Origin: Richelia sp. SL_2_1
Lineage (GTDB): Bacteria; Cyanobacteriota; Cyanobacteriia; Cyanobacteriales; Nostocaceae
NCBI GenBank assembly: GCA_012033205.1
Contig: JAAUSO010000033.1
Coordinates: 1-49,479, forward strand
Length of the DNA: 49,479 bases
Direction of reading: 5' to 3'
The position numbers and the translations under genes were made by a program. Each line of letters begins with the position of its first letter. Within the stretch, counting starts at the first letter, position 1. The notes under the pieces were generated by a model. It was not told the origin of the DNA and made no database searches. It saw only the letters and a program-made list of their open reading frames with translations. Positions 12,101 through 18,766 of this stretch are shown here, one piece after another.

Positions 12101-13149
12101 CTAGTATTGCCAGCAATATCTGTAGCCTGCGCTGTAAATAAATTGTCTCCCATCACCAAGGAGACCGACGTAAAAGTGAATTTACCAGTACTGTCCGATG
12201 TTGTTACTACGTTAGTTTGCTGTAAAGTTACAGTAGTGTTTGCGGTCGTTTGACCTGTCAAATTTACAGTAGCTAACTGAGTTTTACGGTCGCCAGTTAC
12301 ACCAGAGTCAGAAGCAGCATCCAGGTTGAAGGTTGGTTGTGCTGGTGGAGTGGTATCAAGGATAAAACCAAAACCCTCCCTGGACACCTCTTGGAACCCT
12401 CCTGAGTTCCGTTTTGTTGATATATACAGAGCATATCCGCCATCTAATAAGGGACCTCGATTAATTGTTTCTAAAAGAGTGCGGTTAAAGATATTAACGC
12501 CCGTTTGTCGTTGCAAATACGGCAATATATCTACATAGTTAGCTTCTGGAATGTTACCAATACCTGCTTTCCATTGAGTAACTTCTTCGGGGAATGGGAC
12601 TGTTACCCTGATAGTTGGGTCACTTGTAACCTTATCTGTGTTTGTAGAGCCACCGGGTGCAGTATCGTTAATTAAGTTGAACGAAGTAAACTTTGGTGGT
12701 CCGTCGAAGAAACTTGATGTTGTATTTAAAGTCTCGATACTCTGCGGTTGAGATAATGGGGAAACAAGTGGTGTCGAAGTGGTGCTACCTGTTAACGGGT
12801 CAACGTTTTGATTATTTAACTTGTAATTATTTTTATCAGTATTGAGATTAGTGGTTGTTTGGGGCAGAAAAAATGTGGGTTTTTGGTCAAAGACAGTACC
12901 AACAGATGGAACATAAGTTGCTGCGCCTTTTTGCGTGCTTTTAATTGGGTCACTTACTTCCGTATTACTATCTGGAGTAAGCTTGTCTAATTCTTTACTA
13001 ATGAGGTCTGAACCACTAGGTGCGTCAAATGCCTTGAGAAATTCTGCAAGTGGTGTGTTGTCATCAAGTGAAGCTTGTTCTAATAGCGAAGGAGGTACAA
13101 TACCACCGTTGTCGAGTCCGTTTTTAACCAAGTTGTTAGTGCCTGCCAT
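106..13149 (-). CDS. Giant multidomain surface/secreted protein (Ig-like, PPC-like array, vWA, RHS/YD tail), 4347 aa
   Basis: This is a very large modular extracellular-type protein without an N-terminal signal peptide, so export by type I secretion or another non-Sec route is likely. Approximate residue order: 1-180 low-complexity start; 280-550 Big/cadherin/putative-Ig modules; 830-980 putative Ig; 980-2675 seventeen tandem beta modules; 2675-2830 putative Ig; 2840-3130 an SdrD-B-like module interrupted by a vWA domain (MIDAS DNSGS); 3130-3860 seven putative Ig modules with DPDxD-type loops; 3860-4020 two further Ig-like modules; 4023-4347 an RHS start (TRTYD, FGYGWR) and a few YD repeats. 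The frame stops in the middle of the YD region (ends NGTKIS), short of the long YD barrel and toxin tip usual in RHS proteins, so the C-terminus may be truncated. I see no RTX GGxGxD repeats. The ATG has no obvious Shine-Dalgarno. The 246-aa gene upstream is co-directional, 167 bp away. Adhesion or contact function is inference. Confidence 0.85.
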   Translation of the reverse strand: MAGTNNLVKNGLDNGGIVPPSLLEQASLDDNTPLAEFLKAFDAPSGSDLISKELDKLTPDSNTEVSDPIKSTQKGAATYVPSVGTVFDQKPTFFLPQTTTNLNTDKNNYKLNNQNVDPLTGSTTSTPLVSPLSQPQSIETLNTTSSFFDGPPKFTSFNLINDTAPGGSTNTDKVTSDPTIRVTVPFPEEVTQWKAGIGNIPEANYVDILPYLQRQTGVNIFNRTLLETINRGPLLDGGYALYISTKRNSGGFQEVSREGFGFILDTTPPAQPTFNLDAASDSGVTGDRKTQLATVNLTGQTTANTTVTLQQTNVVTTSDSTGKFTFTSVSLVMGDNLFTAQATDIAGNTSIFSTTITRQPQATITLTNNAIAENSPTGTVIGQLNTNDTSSGSSYSYTLVDNASGRFRIVNNQLQVASDTLLDFENNNQHTITVRSTDANGADTTQEFIISVTNVNEAPSFTSTPANTNISADNTFTYNITTADPDVGDTRTITTTGLPSWLTLTNGSNGTATLTGTPNNSQLGLFNIALTATDALGLKTTQNIIIGSQITLAEQTNFREQRSFPLLVPAYPSILSFKIDPTFDLNDLKSINDAFEVALVDKDGNSIVHTIAKGRDTFFNLTEGEGAATGAGASYDATTRTVSLNLIGVKSGEAQLIFRLVNNDSDTTTNVKITNFTLTAAPVGTTAPTQSTFATEIRPGTTPNFNLLTDVSNSLAPEYGRTSYNADTKLLYTDISIGNTGTYSVDTPLLVAVKNINDPSVVLRNPDGITPDGMPYYDFSSLVTDGKLNKDGETLERTLVFYNPNSIQFKPDLVVLAQLNKKPIIDSKPVVEIIAGQQYRYSVNATDPNEDTLTYKLLVAPTGMIVDDKTGLITWNTTTSNRGNQSIVVEVSDSRGGVETQRYNLSVIDAPFNRPPVFTTTPKVDAVVNTEYKYDADATDPDGDNLTYNLALAPEGMTVNPATGEITWTPGTIKVLGNTAIERITSSSERDTFTFGGIRGDRIYFDSLIGSDSQTFELFTPSGNKLIDSNTNYQGPVILTETGNYSLVVSGTTGEYGFSLIDFNAAPVANFEQNITGVLTPGSEDDAYRFNGSAGQRLYLETLSSNRNLDWVIYDANNQVIASTPTDNAWNDMEVELPANGQYVLVLRGKGNYNENISYSFRIIRHDSNSTPLTLGTNSTPNTVNGNISKKGEQNVYTFTSTKGTKLYLDTISANAGIYATLISPSGDGQKYFTNYRLDGSDSGLFTLEEDGAYRLVIDGDGATTGAYSFKLLNAAIANSINLDTDVSNRLDSGKETHLYRLSTTSANQRLYFDSQLGSPNASWTLYGLSNQIIRTGTLNTDLEVTLPAINTYTLVIQSNSDSPIDYQFRLVSHNPLLTSLSFGSTVSGEIAKTREQDIYRFSASADTRLFLDALQESPNINARLVSPSGIEIFNTRINSDATRHPVILLENGSYQLIVEGVEETKGSYSFRLHNLSTAATLTTSSVTNGTLNPGSSTNLFKFTGNAGNRLYLDSQTASPNATWLLYGSGNQLIDSKPLDNDFEVVLPSSGTYYLMLRGDGTATPINYRIQVVPSTSPTTALTLGSLVSSGISRLGEQDVYTFNATTLGQRLYFDSRISNNNFTANLVSPSGVTVWNGNTTTDSNPIVLLETGTHRLIIDGLGDAIGNYSFVLNNLASANSLALSATTSSSLSASQTRLFSLNGTAGQRLRFDSLMATQNADWVLYAPDGSVVNQALLSNDFEALLPTNGSYILALRNTSVSTGANFSFRVDSISSPSGINSGFGTIRSGSITTGQINNTFTARAGTFVYFDSQISNAVSNGVTASLLDPSSNQVFAINAAVDSNLVQLQQSGTYTLRLEGNGEYRYSLIDLNATTDLTLNTFTDVSLNPSSTRTYKFNGTVGQQIFYDALNSNNPNATVSLFTPGGKQILFTQGQLDSEPIALGESGTYFLIVSNNSATNTSVNFRLLDNFGSAAFSLDTNIFNSFSNGGFETDLYRFNGTAGQYLYFDSIAGTTPNTWTLYSPGGQQLDSKVLGEDFEIILPSTGQYLLANIGKGSSEANYQFQVVTPVQTTTSISLGSTISGSISEAGEQDTYIFSGSVGQRLFFDGITDGASTSVRLISPSGIEIFNLRASENRELFTLAEAGTYRIVVDAPGTTTGNYSFRLLNAAASGFSLGYVYGANVAANQTQLYTFSGTANQYLYFENNFTGIQSTWTLYGPGNQIITTRQSGSDTELALTASGNYVLAFNGSTSGQTNYQFRVVAPSSTTNSMNVGSTVVGSIGVIGEQDTYTFTGSVGQRLILDSLTGTDAIGYQIISPSGAVIYNRLSTEQQQEPFTLNEAGIYRVIVDGDQKSIGSYSFRLLDFAQATNLTLNTNTPGSLSPASQARLYKFTGNKGQHLYFDLFGEWNTNNGTGWAVYGPGNQLVASNFDRQLGSSDLSTKLASDGIYTLMVGGRTNVTTTENFQFRVGTAQALNFGSTVPGFINTPGKQDIYAFDGTAGTRLFFDGLTGSSNIIAKLFSPSGKEVVTWSTNTDSNQPLSLLETGTYRLVISSNNNATGNYSFRLVDLETVSTLAFNTPVTGRLDPGAEVEFYQFYAAVGQKFNFDLTATQWINANWVLYEPSGAAIATPSSTTPDFEVTPEKAGTYVLAVRGSSTTPIDYNFRATSSSVGGSTTTPDTSNNFVLIPGLGEIDRNLDDLGTHRVLLDVLDGRGGKASQSFKIRVRPEDGNNSPVIISDPITLFGLNETVYRYKVKGIDPDNDSLFYRLLVAPTGAVINASTGEITWSPTSTGNYDFKVQLTDGRGGVGTQDFKVEVFDTFGKIQGLVWNDQNRNSILDTKLIQGLVPDVVMIVDNSGSTDGRTIDWTTAELNDYLFNSNLTILDTEIASVVALNQQLIDRGLGGTARVAVVVFSDTATILDMNPVAPGIQVTTTPNADVNSNGILDIREVLNIDLGGGTDFTPPLESAESIFTALNTQVGKGNVIFLSDGAGSLDPSVVSRLISAQINLKAFGIGAGADINQLKNIDPDASRIMSVQGLVDIFSGLDGRYLLEPGLASVAVYLDLNNNGVLDDNEPNTVTLADDPTTEEVETGRYSFSNLLPGTYKVRTVLPNGYTQTAPTTGGIHTFTITGAEEFRSGNFGLSAPVTSIPNNQPRFTNNAPTNAFVSETFSYKALATDPDSDTLTYDLSLKPDGMTVDALTGIVVWTPTIEQVGKFDAMLRVRDGRSGIDLQYFQVDVKPQNSPPVFTDVAPNIRPQVGKQLQYQAKAQDLDGDIIIYEIVSNTTNPRLADGVSINRNTGLVSWTPTNAQKGGTFISGLTGVVEPWQILIRATDGKGGEALQTLNLIVDSARPNSAPIITSTARTTTQLGNTYFYKIEATDADGDLLTYSLLSAPTGMTINNDVITWTPSANQFGSAEVVLRVADNQGGSDTQSFTLNLSNFAVNRAPSITSAPNTVTNIEREYQYNLTGTDPDNDLLLWSLDQAPLGMVIDVTTGTLRWNPTANQIGEHTVAVRLTDALGQYVGQEFTLNVTGVNTAPQIVSTPITKATQNQRYTYTVIATDPENDALAYSIDSISRNKGITIDSNGVIQWTPTTSQVGLNNVEVTVGDTQGGTASQTYGINVGTVATNNAPSITSTPVFVTGIGSTTTYRYQVVATDPDAGDTLTYQLLSSPAGMSISSTTGLLTWTNPTAGTHQIVVGAVDRGGLGAAQRFTLTARANSNPVISSTAPTTVIPGSTYVYDIKAFDADGDRLTYSLDATSLGKGMTLDNLGRLRWNPTTSNVGSHNVVVAVDDGNGGTNSQSYNLVVAADAIAPQVRLIALSDTVNLNDTITFQARATDNIKVAGLQLLVDGTDVVLDANGIGTVKATTAGTIRAIAKATDAAGNIGQATFDVFVVDPSDVTAPTVDFKLEGINDGDFVKAPTSIRATITDDGSLDYYRLLVAPIDGSEFKEIWRNDNPTQINNGLLAEKFDPSLLQNDSYIVRLEVADNGGKISYADQVVDVAGELKLGNFRLSFTDLEVPVTGIPITLTRTYDTLTSNDTDDFGYGWRMEFRDTDLRTSVGKPTEELEILGRQNGFDDRSRVYITLPGGKREVFTFKPKVDQETAKVVGPLTSAIMYRPEFEADDGVTSTLTVKDTYIIRNKNTGKYYGLSGNPYNPADGLYGGTYVLTTKEGIKYEIDGVSGDLLKVTDTNGNTLTYTDEAVTSSTGQKITFERDASSRITSVKDPSGELIRYEYDDNGDLVSVTDREENVTRMEYNPEREHYLDKIIDPLGREGVKTQYGEDGKLREIIDVDGNKVELSYNLDASTQIVKDARGYSTAYTYDERGNILSETNGTKIS
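5130..10210 (-). repeat. Coding tandem array of 17 ~100-residue PPC-like beta modules, alternating two subtypes
   Basis: Within the giant gene the translation repeats a module of about 300 bp. Subtype A carries GEQD-YTF, G-RLFFD, SPSG and GTYRLVVDG-type strands and ends YSFRLL. Subtype B carries LYRF-G, GQ-LYFDS, W-LYGPGNQ and DFEV-LP and ends Y-FRVV. The order is A and B in alternation, with one extra A-like module in the middle, giving about 8 B and 9 A. The fold resembles bacterial pre-peptidase C-terminal (PPC) domains; that assignment is by pattern only. Copies have diverged at DNA level, so this is an old expansion. Confidence 0.75.
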
Positions 13150-13316
13150 GTTGTGTTTGTCTGTTATAAATCTGTTTTTTTAAAAGGTCTTAAAATTTAA
13201 TATATAGGATATAAAAATATTGCACATGGGCTTAAGTCCCTTATATTTACTTGGAACTAAAGCCCGATTAATTAGTTTTTATTTGCCAGATTAAAGCGAT
13301 AAAATCTCGTTCTAAG

Positions 13317-14057
13317 TTAAACTACCGCAGCAGCATAATTTGTGAATACATTACTGTTTGCTGAAGAGTTTGCTTCTTCTTGAATCATAAACTTGGTAGT
13401 GACAACTGACGAAAAAGTTTCTAAATTAGTTTGCCAATTCTCAATGATTTGATGTATGTTAGCAACACGTTCTGTATTTGTTTCACCGCTTACAGAATAG
13501 CTAAAACTACCAGCAAACATCACAATTGGGATGGTTATTTCCTCTGACGACTCGCGCAGTGCTGCTTGTGCAACATTTAGATACAAAGGAGCGTGAGGGA
13601 ATTTGAACAATAAGCTAAGTGATGCTTGCATGGATGCTTCATCCTCAGATTTCAAGAGATTCGGAGATATCAGGTTTTGTTTGATGTAATCGCACGCTGC
13701 TTCTTGAGATTCAAAAGGTATGTAACCTCTAAAATTAATTCTGATGGTTTCATATTCTACGTTAGGGAATGCTTGAATATATTTATTAACACTATCGGCA
13801 GCAATAATAGATTCAAATTCTTTGTCTTTAATTGCCTCTATAACTAATACTAGGTCTTGTTGAGCAACAAAAGTTAAGCCAGACGTTAAGGTAGTTTGAG
13901 TGTAATTTGTTGTTACGATGGAAGGACTCGCCTCTGTATCGGATGCTTCTATAACTCCAACGCCTTTAAGAACATCAAAGTTGACGAAGCTGACACTATT
14001 ATAATTTTTAGGAGCTAAGGCAAATTCTATATTTGAAACAGAAAAGGCTAGTTGCAT
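13317..14057 (-). CDS. Unrecognised 246-aa protein upstream of the giant gene
   Basis: I do not recognise this protein. It is acidic with no evident signal peptide or membrane segment, mixed alpha/beta in appearance, and has an Ala/Asn/Ser-rich C-terminal tail. It starts at an ATG with a strong Shine-Dalgarno (AGGGGGAT at 14063-14070 read on the minus strand, about 5 bases before the ATG). It ends 167 bp before the giant gene on the same strand, and the two are probably co-transcribed. A dedicated chaperone or accessory of the giant protein, or a second cargo of the divergent secretion cassette, is possible from position only; nothing in the sequence proves it. Confidence 0.7.
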   Translation of the reverse strand: MQLAFSVSNIEFALAPKNYNSVSFVNFDVLKGVGVIEASDTEASPSIVTTNYTQTTLTSGLTFVAQQDLVLVIEAIKDKEFESIIAADSVNKYIQAFPNVEYETIRINFRGYIPFESQEAACDYIKQNLISPNLLKSEDEASMQASLSLLFKFPHAPLYLNVAQAALRESSEEITIPIVMFAGSFSYSVSGETNTERVANIHQIIENWQTNLETFSSVVTTKFMIQEEANSSANSNVFTNYAAAVV

Positions 14058-14670
14058 TTTTCATCCCCCTGATACTAATTTGATACAGTCGCGCACTCTG
14101 CTTTTATCTCGCGTGTCGCTCGTATTTATAACAAGACCACTCCTACCTTTTTACAAAACTATTTGAACTCGTACAATAGGAGAAATTACGTATTTTGATT
14201 TTTCCTTAATAAAAGTTGTATTTCCAAGTATTCTAGGTTGCTAGCATAATTATATTATTAACATTGGACTTGTATTCATAGTGCATATACAGGGAGAAAC
14301 AGTACAATTACGTAACCAGTAAACCAAAAAGTTTTTCCCTGCATCGCGATCACTTTGATGGTGTCTCAAGCTTAGGCTTTTTAAAAACTCATGTTTTGAA
14401 TCACCTCACTCTATTGCCGTATTATCACGTACTCTAGTTCTAATAAATAGGGTTGCTTTTAAGTAGTATCAAGGTTGCCATCATTATAATTACTAAGCAA
14501 TCCTTAAGCAGGAAATTTGTATTTAAAACAATACGACCATTTTAAAGAAGTCGGAAGTGAAGACTTTGTGTTTCCGCTTGGGTTGGGGGTTAAAATCCTT
14601 ATCTCCAGAAAGTTACTTTCAATTTCCGACTTCTATTTCAGGCTGCTTTCTCGTACCGAAGTTTATTGCT
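14058..14670. promoter_or_regulatory. Divergent intergenic region between giant-gene operon and secretion cassette
   Basis: About 600 bp without a convincing gene separate the two divergent units, so promoters for both must lie here. The upstream part of the isomerase frame (14557-14670) is open but reads unlike protein from this family and is probably untranslated. I could not fix a promoter with certainty. Confidence 0.5.
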
Positions 14671-15450
14671 ATGGCACACCACATTCAACTCGGCAACCAA
14701 ACAATATCACCCACGGAGTTACCCCAACTACTGGCGGAGTATCAACTATTGCCACAGTTTCAACGCGAAGTAATCATTAACAAAGCCATTACTGATATCG
14801 AACTAACTCCCCAAGAGAAAGCCAATTCTATAGAGCAATTCTCCCAACAGAACAAACTGACGACACCCGAAGCTCAAGCTGCTGCACAACAACAACTCTG
14901 TATCACCTCACAGCAATTTGAAGCCATAGCTACAAAAGAATTGCGGATAGAAAAATTCAAAATCGCCACATGGGGCAATAAACTCGAACAATACTTCCTC
15001 CAATACAAACCCCAATTTGATCAAGTTGTGTACTCCCTCCTCCGTACCGAAAATAGTGAAATAGCACAGGAATTATTCTTCCGCATCCAAGATGGTGATG
15101 CCACATTTGCTGATTGTGCCAAACACTACTCACAAGGAACCGAAGCACAAACAGGTGGTTTAATTGGTCCAGTTCCAATTAGTCAACCCCATCCCGCAAT
15201 AGCGCAGAAATTAGGCACATCTAAAACGGGACAAATATTACCACCAATGAAGTTAGAGAATTGGTACGTAATTATACGCTTAGAGAAGTTGATCGGGGCG
15301 CAATTAGATGATGCCACCCGTACCACCCTCCTCAATCATTTATTTGAACAATGGTTGGCACAACAAATTCAAAATACACCAATTTCAATTGTGAATGGGA
15401 ATAATTCTTCATTAAACCAACCCCAACTATCTATAGCACTCGCAGTTTAA
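14671..15450 (+). CDS. PpiC/SurA-type peptidylprolyl isomerase of the secretion cassette
   Basis: This is a parvulin-type prolyl cis-trans isomerase of the kind found beside cyanobacterial type I secretion genes. Residues 1-100 form a helical SurA-like N-domain and about 110-205 a PpiC domain: EIAQELFFRI, then DGDATFADCAKHYS, then the GG-IGPV turn and the hydrophobic GQI-PP strand. The frame is open from 14557, but I chose ATG 14671 because family members begin directly with a short GNQ-type strand and the upstream residues are atypical; no good Shine-Dalgarno precedes it. The exporter gene follows 181 bp downstream on the same strand. It has no signal peptide, so it probably acts in the cytoplasm on the cargo before export. 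Cargo assignment to the giant protein is inference. Confidence 0.8.
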   Translation: MAHHIQLGNQTISPTELPQLLAEYQLLPQFQREVIINKAITDIELTPQEKANSIEQFSQQNKLTTPEAQAAAQQQLCITSQQFEAIATKELRIEKFKIATWGNKLEQYFLQYKPQFDQVVYSLLRTENSEIAQELFFRIQDGDATFADCAKHYSQGTEAQTGGLIGPVPISQPHPAIAQKLGTSKTGQILPPMKLENWYVIIRLEKLIGAQLDDATRTTLLNHLFEQWLAQQIQNTPISIVNGNNSSLNQPQLSIALAV

Positions 15451-15631
15451 CCGTCATCTATTGCCATCGGATTACGTAAAAACACTGTTGTCATCATTAC
15501 AGAGAGCAAGCCATCCTAAGACAAGTTTTGTTGCGTAAAAACACATAACTATAAATGCAATTATATGACAACTTGGGGTAACAGCAATCGTTTGATTATC
15601 CGGCGTTTCCATCAGAGACGGGAGTAATGCA

Positions 15632-18592
15632 ATGACCACCAGTACCGACATCTACCAGGAGCTTCTAGCTAAAATCACACCGTTTGACCGTCTTGACTCG
15701 ACGGTGTTAGAGGGTATTATTCACAAACTCCAACCATTGCGCTACCGGATGGGACAGGCAATTCTAGTCAAAGAAAACCTGCCTGCAAATATTTATATTC
15801 TCCACACCGGACAAGCACGGTTATTGGGATACTGCCTCGATTCAATTGCCCCGCAAACATTAGAAAAACTCGAACCAGGTGCAATAATTGGTGCAACAGG
15901 TATTATTCGAGGTGTACCATGCGAAACTGCGATCGCATCTACTGAATCGGTATGTCTCACCCTCAAAGTATCTGACTTTCAAGAATTATTGTCTCAACAA
16001 CCTGACATCGCAGCGTATTTCCGCAACCAATTAAGTTTAATTGAAGCATACGACTTAATCGGAGTAGAAACCAATCGTCGGGGTAAAGTTGTAAACGATT
16101 TGAAAGAATTAGCAATTCGATCTTTAAAACACGCTACCGTACTCAACCTACCACCTGATAAAATTCCACTTTCTCAAATCGACCCCAATCTACTATGGTT
16201 AGTCAGCAGTTCGGGTAGTAACTATCCTGTTGGCAGCGTTATTGATACAACCAATAATCAACAATACATCCAATCTACAGATAAAGGAATACGGCTGATC
16301 GGGTTTACTGACCCCACATTATCATTCTCGAAAGCCAAAGAAGAAATATTATATGAAACATCAATTATTCCCAACCAGCACTCTTCCATACCATTCGCAC
16401 CCGAAAAACCAGAAGTAGCATCAGAAGCAACTAACAAGCAGATAAAATATCCCTACATTCATGGAAAAGGATTAGTTAATGCAACACTTGCTTGTTTCCA
16501 AATGCTAGCATTATTATGGAATATGCCGTGGAAACGCGATGTACTTAGACGTGCATTAGAAAATAACTATAAGCGTACAGGCAATATATCGATTGAAATA
16601 TGCGGTGCTGTTGCCGAATTGATGGGTTTGAAAGCACAACTTGTAGAAGTACCCGCAGTTGCAGTATCAAAACTTCCTACACCCGTATTACTTTCCTGGC
16701 AAGACACCTTTGCAATACTTTACCATACTACAGAAAAAGAATTAACCCTCGCCGTCCCCGAAACTGGAATTGTTCGTAAAAAAACCGAAGCATTCATCGA
16801 TATTTGGGGTCAAGATGGACAAGTATTACTATTACAATCAACGCCTGAAACACCGAAAAAGCGGTTTAATTTAAGTTGGTTCCTGCCATCAATCAAAAAA
16901 CATAAAGCCGCACTAATCGAAGTCTTTATTGCATCGTTATTTGTTCAACTCTTAGGACTAGCTAACCCATTAATTACCCAAGTAATTATTGATAAAGTCA
17001 TTATCCAAAATGGGATAAACACTCTTAATGTCTTGGGTGGTTTACTCATTGTCATAGCAATTATTGAAGGTATAGTTACTTGGTTACGGACTAACCTATT
17101 TGTCGATACTACCAACCGTATAGATTTAAGTTTGGGTACTGAAGTTATCGACCACTTATTAAGATTACCATTACGCTACTTCGAGAAACGCCCCGTAGGA
17201 GAAATATCCAGCAGGATAAACGAACTTGAAAATATTCGCTCGTTCCTCACAGGTACAGCATTAACAGTTGTATTAGATGCTATATTCTCGGTAGTTTATA
17301 TTTGTGTAATGATTTTATATAGTTGGTTGCTGACCATAGTAGCACTAGCAACTGTACCATTATTCGCATTACTTACATTTATATTTGCACCAATTATTCG
17401 CAGTCAAACTCGTACAAAAGCTGAACGCAATGCCGAAACCCAATCATATTTAGTTGAAGTGGTATCGGGTATTCAAACAGTTAAAGCCCAGAATATTGAA
17501 CTAAATTCCAGATGGAACTGGCAAACTCGCTACGGTAAATATATTAGTTCTAGTTTCCGAAATGTAATTACTTCCAATACTGCTGGTTCATTGAGCAATT
17601 TCCTCAATAAACTATCTGGCTTACTCTTATTATGGGTGGGTGCATATTTAGTATTGAAGCAAGAAATCACGCTAGGGGAATTGATTGCATTTAGAATTAT
17701 TGCTGGTTACGTTACAAGTCCGTTATTACGATTAATCCAACTGTGGCAAAACTTTCAAGAAACAGCATTATCCTTGGAAAGATTAGCCGATATACTAGAT
17801 ACTCCTCAAGAAAGCGAATTAGCTGGTAAAAATAATATACCAATGCCAGCAATTGTTGGTGAAATCAAATACGAAAATGTTACCTTTAGTTTTGCTAAAT
17901 CCTCTAACCTGCAACTCAATGGTGTCTCAATTGAAATCCCTAATGGTGCATTTATTGGAATAGTCGGACAAAGTGGTGCTGGAAAAAGTACTCTCACCAA
18001 GTTGATACCTCGATTGTACGAACTTGATGCGGGAAGGATTCTCATCGATGGGTATGATATCTCAAAGGTGGAATTATACTCGTTGCGTCGGCAAATCGGG
18101 ATGGTACTGCAAGATACTCTTCTATTTGATACCACCATCCAGGAAAATATTGCCCTAATAGTACCTGATGCTACACCAGAAGAAATTGTAGAAGCAGCAC
18201 ATATAGCTTGCGCCCATGACTTTATCATGAACTTACCCAATGGATATAACACCCGTGTGGGAGAAAGGGGTTCGGCATTGTCAGGAGGACAAAAGCAAAG
18301 AATTGCGATCGCACGAACAGTACTCCAGAATCCACCTTTATTGATTATGGATGAAGCAACTAGTGCGCTTGATTACGCTACCGAAAGACAAGTTTGTTCA
18401 AACCTACAAGCTGCGTTTAGAGGACGCACCGTATTGTTTATTACCCATAGATTAGCAACTATCAAGAATGCTGACATTATCTTGATGATGAGTCAAGGGA
18501 AGGTAGCAGAACAAGGCACTCATGACGAATTAATGGGAATGAAAGGTCTTTATTATTGCTTGTATCAACAGCAAGAAGCAGTTAGCTTTTAG
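15632..18592 (+). CDS. HlyB-like type I secretion ABC transporter with N-terminal cyclic-nucleotide-binding-like domain
   Basis: This is the inner-membrane ATPase of a type I secretion system, 986 aa. Residues about 20-140 are cNMP-binding-like; 270-405 a C39 peptidase-like domain; 420-720 the six-helix exporter domain; 740-986 the ABC ATPase with Walker A GQSGAGKST (~778), signature LSGGQKQR (~882), Walker B LLIMDEATSALD (~903) and the H-loop in THRLATI. In the C39-like region the catalytic Cys position reads NATLACF (Ala in place of Cys) and the usual Asp-Pro near the catalytic Asp reads AVPETG. It is therefore probably a non-cleaving, cargo-binding CLD domain as in HlyB. The start at 15632 has a GGGAG Shine-Dalgarno. 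The adaptor gene follows 174 bp downstream. An outer-membrane TolC partner is absent here and presumably chromosomal. Confidence 0.93.
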   Translation: MTTSTDIYQELLAKITPFDRLDSTVLEGIIHKLQPLRYRMGQAILVKENLPANIYILHTGQARLLGYCLDSIAPQTLEKLEPGAIIGATGIIRGVPCETAIASTESVCLTLKVSDFQELLSQQPDIAAYFRNQLSLIEAYDLIGVETNRRGKVVNDLKELAIRSLKHATVLNLPPDKIPLSQIDPNLLWLVSSSGSNYPVGSVIDTTNNQQYIQSTDKGIRLIGFTDPTLSFSKAKEEILYETSIIPNQHSSIPFAPEKPEVASEATNKQIKYPYIHGKGLVNATLACFQMLALLWNMPWKRDVLRRALENNYKRTGNISIEICGAVAELMGLKAQLVEVPAVAVSKLPTPVLLSWQDTFAILYHTTEKELTLAVPETGIVRKKTEAFIDIWGQDGQVLLLQSTPETPKKRFNLSWFLPSIKKHKAALIEVFIASLFVQLLGLANPLITQVIIDKVIIQNGINTLNVLGGLLIVIAIIEGIVTWLRTNLFVDTTNRIDLSLGTEVIDHLLRLPLRYFEKRPVGEISSRINELENIRSFLTGTALTVVLDAIFSVVYICVMILYSWLLTIVALATVPLFALLTFIFAPIIRSQTRTKAERNAETQSYLVEVVSGIQTVKAQNIELNSRWNWQTRYGKYISSSFRNVITSNTAGSLSNFLNKLSGLLLLWVGAYLVLKQEITLGELIAFRIIAGYVTSPLLRLIQLWQNFQETALSLERLADILDTPQESELAGKNNIPMPAIVGEIKYENVTFSFAKSSNLQLNGVSIEIPNGAFIGIVGQSGAGKSTLTKLIPRLYELDAGRILIDGYDISKVELYSLRRQIGMVLQDTLLFDTTIQENIALIVPDATPEEIVEAAHIACAHDFIMNLPNGYNTRVGERGSALSGGQKQRIAIARTVLQNPPLLIMDEATSALDYATERQVCSNLQAAFRGRTVLFITHRLATIKNADIILMMSQGKVAEQGTHDELMGMKGLYYCLYQQQEAVSF

Positions 18593-18766
18593 CTTTTAGC
18601 GTTTGAAGAAAGGAATTAAGCATACGTTTAGTTTCAACTAGTTCATTACTCAATTTTTCATAACTATACTAACAAGCCCATTTTTAAGCAACATATGAAA
18701 CGTTTTTTATCTATATCAATCTCAAACATTCACTTATTAAAGCTAATAGCTAATCGCTAAAAACCT

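Noticed and set aside
337-12540. Many plus-strand frames opposite the giant gene
   Set aside because: They follow its repeats and have shadow-like composition with no start signals.
14557-14670. Longer N-terminus for the PpiC isomerase
   Set aside because: The extra 38 residues do not resemble the family, and the protein fold begins at the ATG at 14671.
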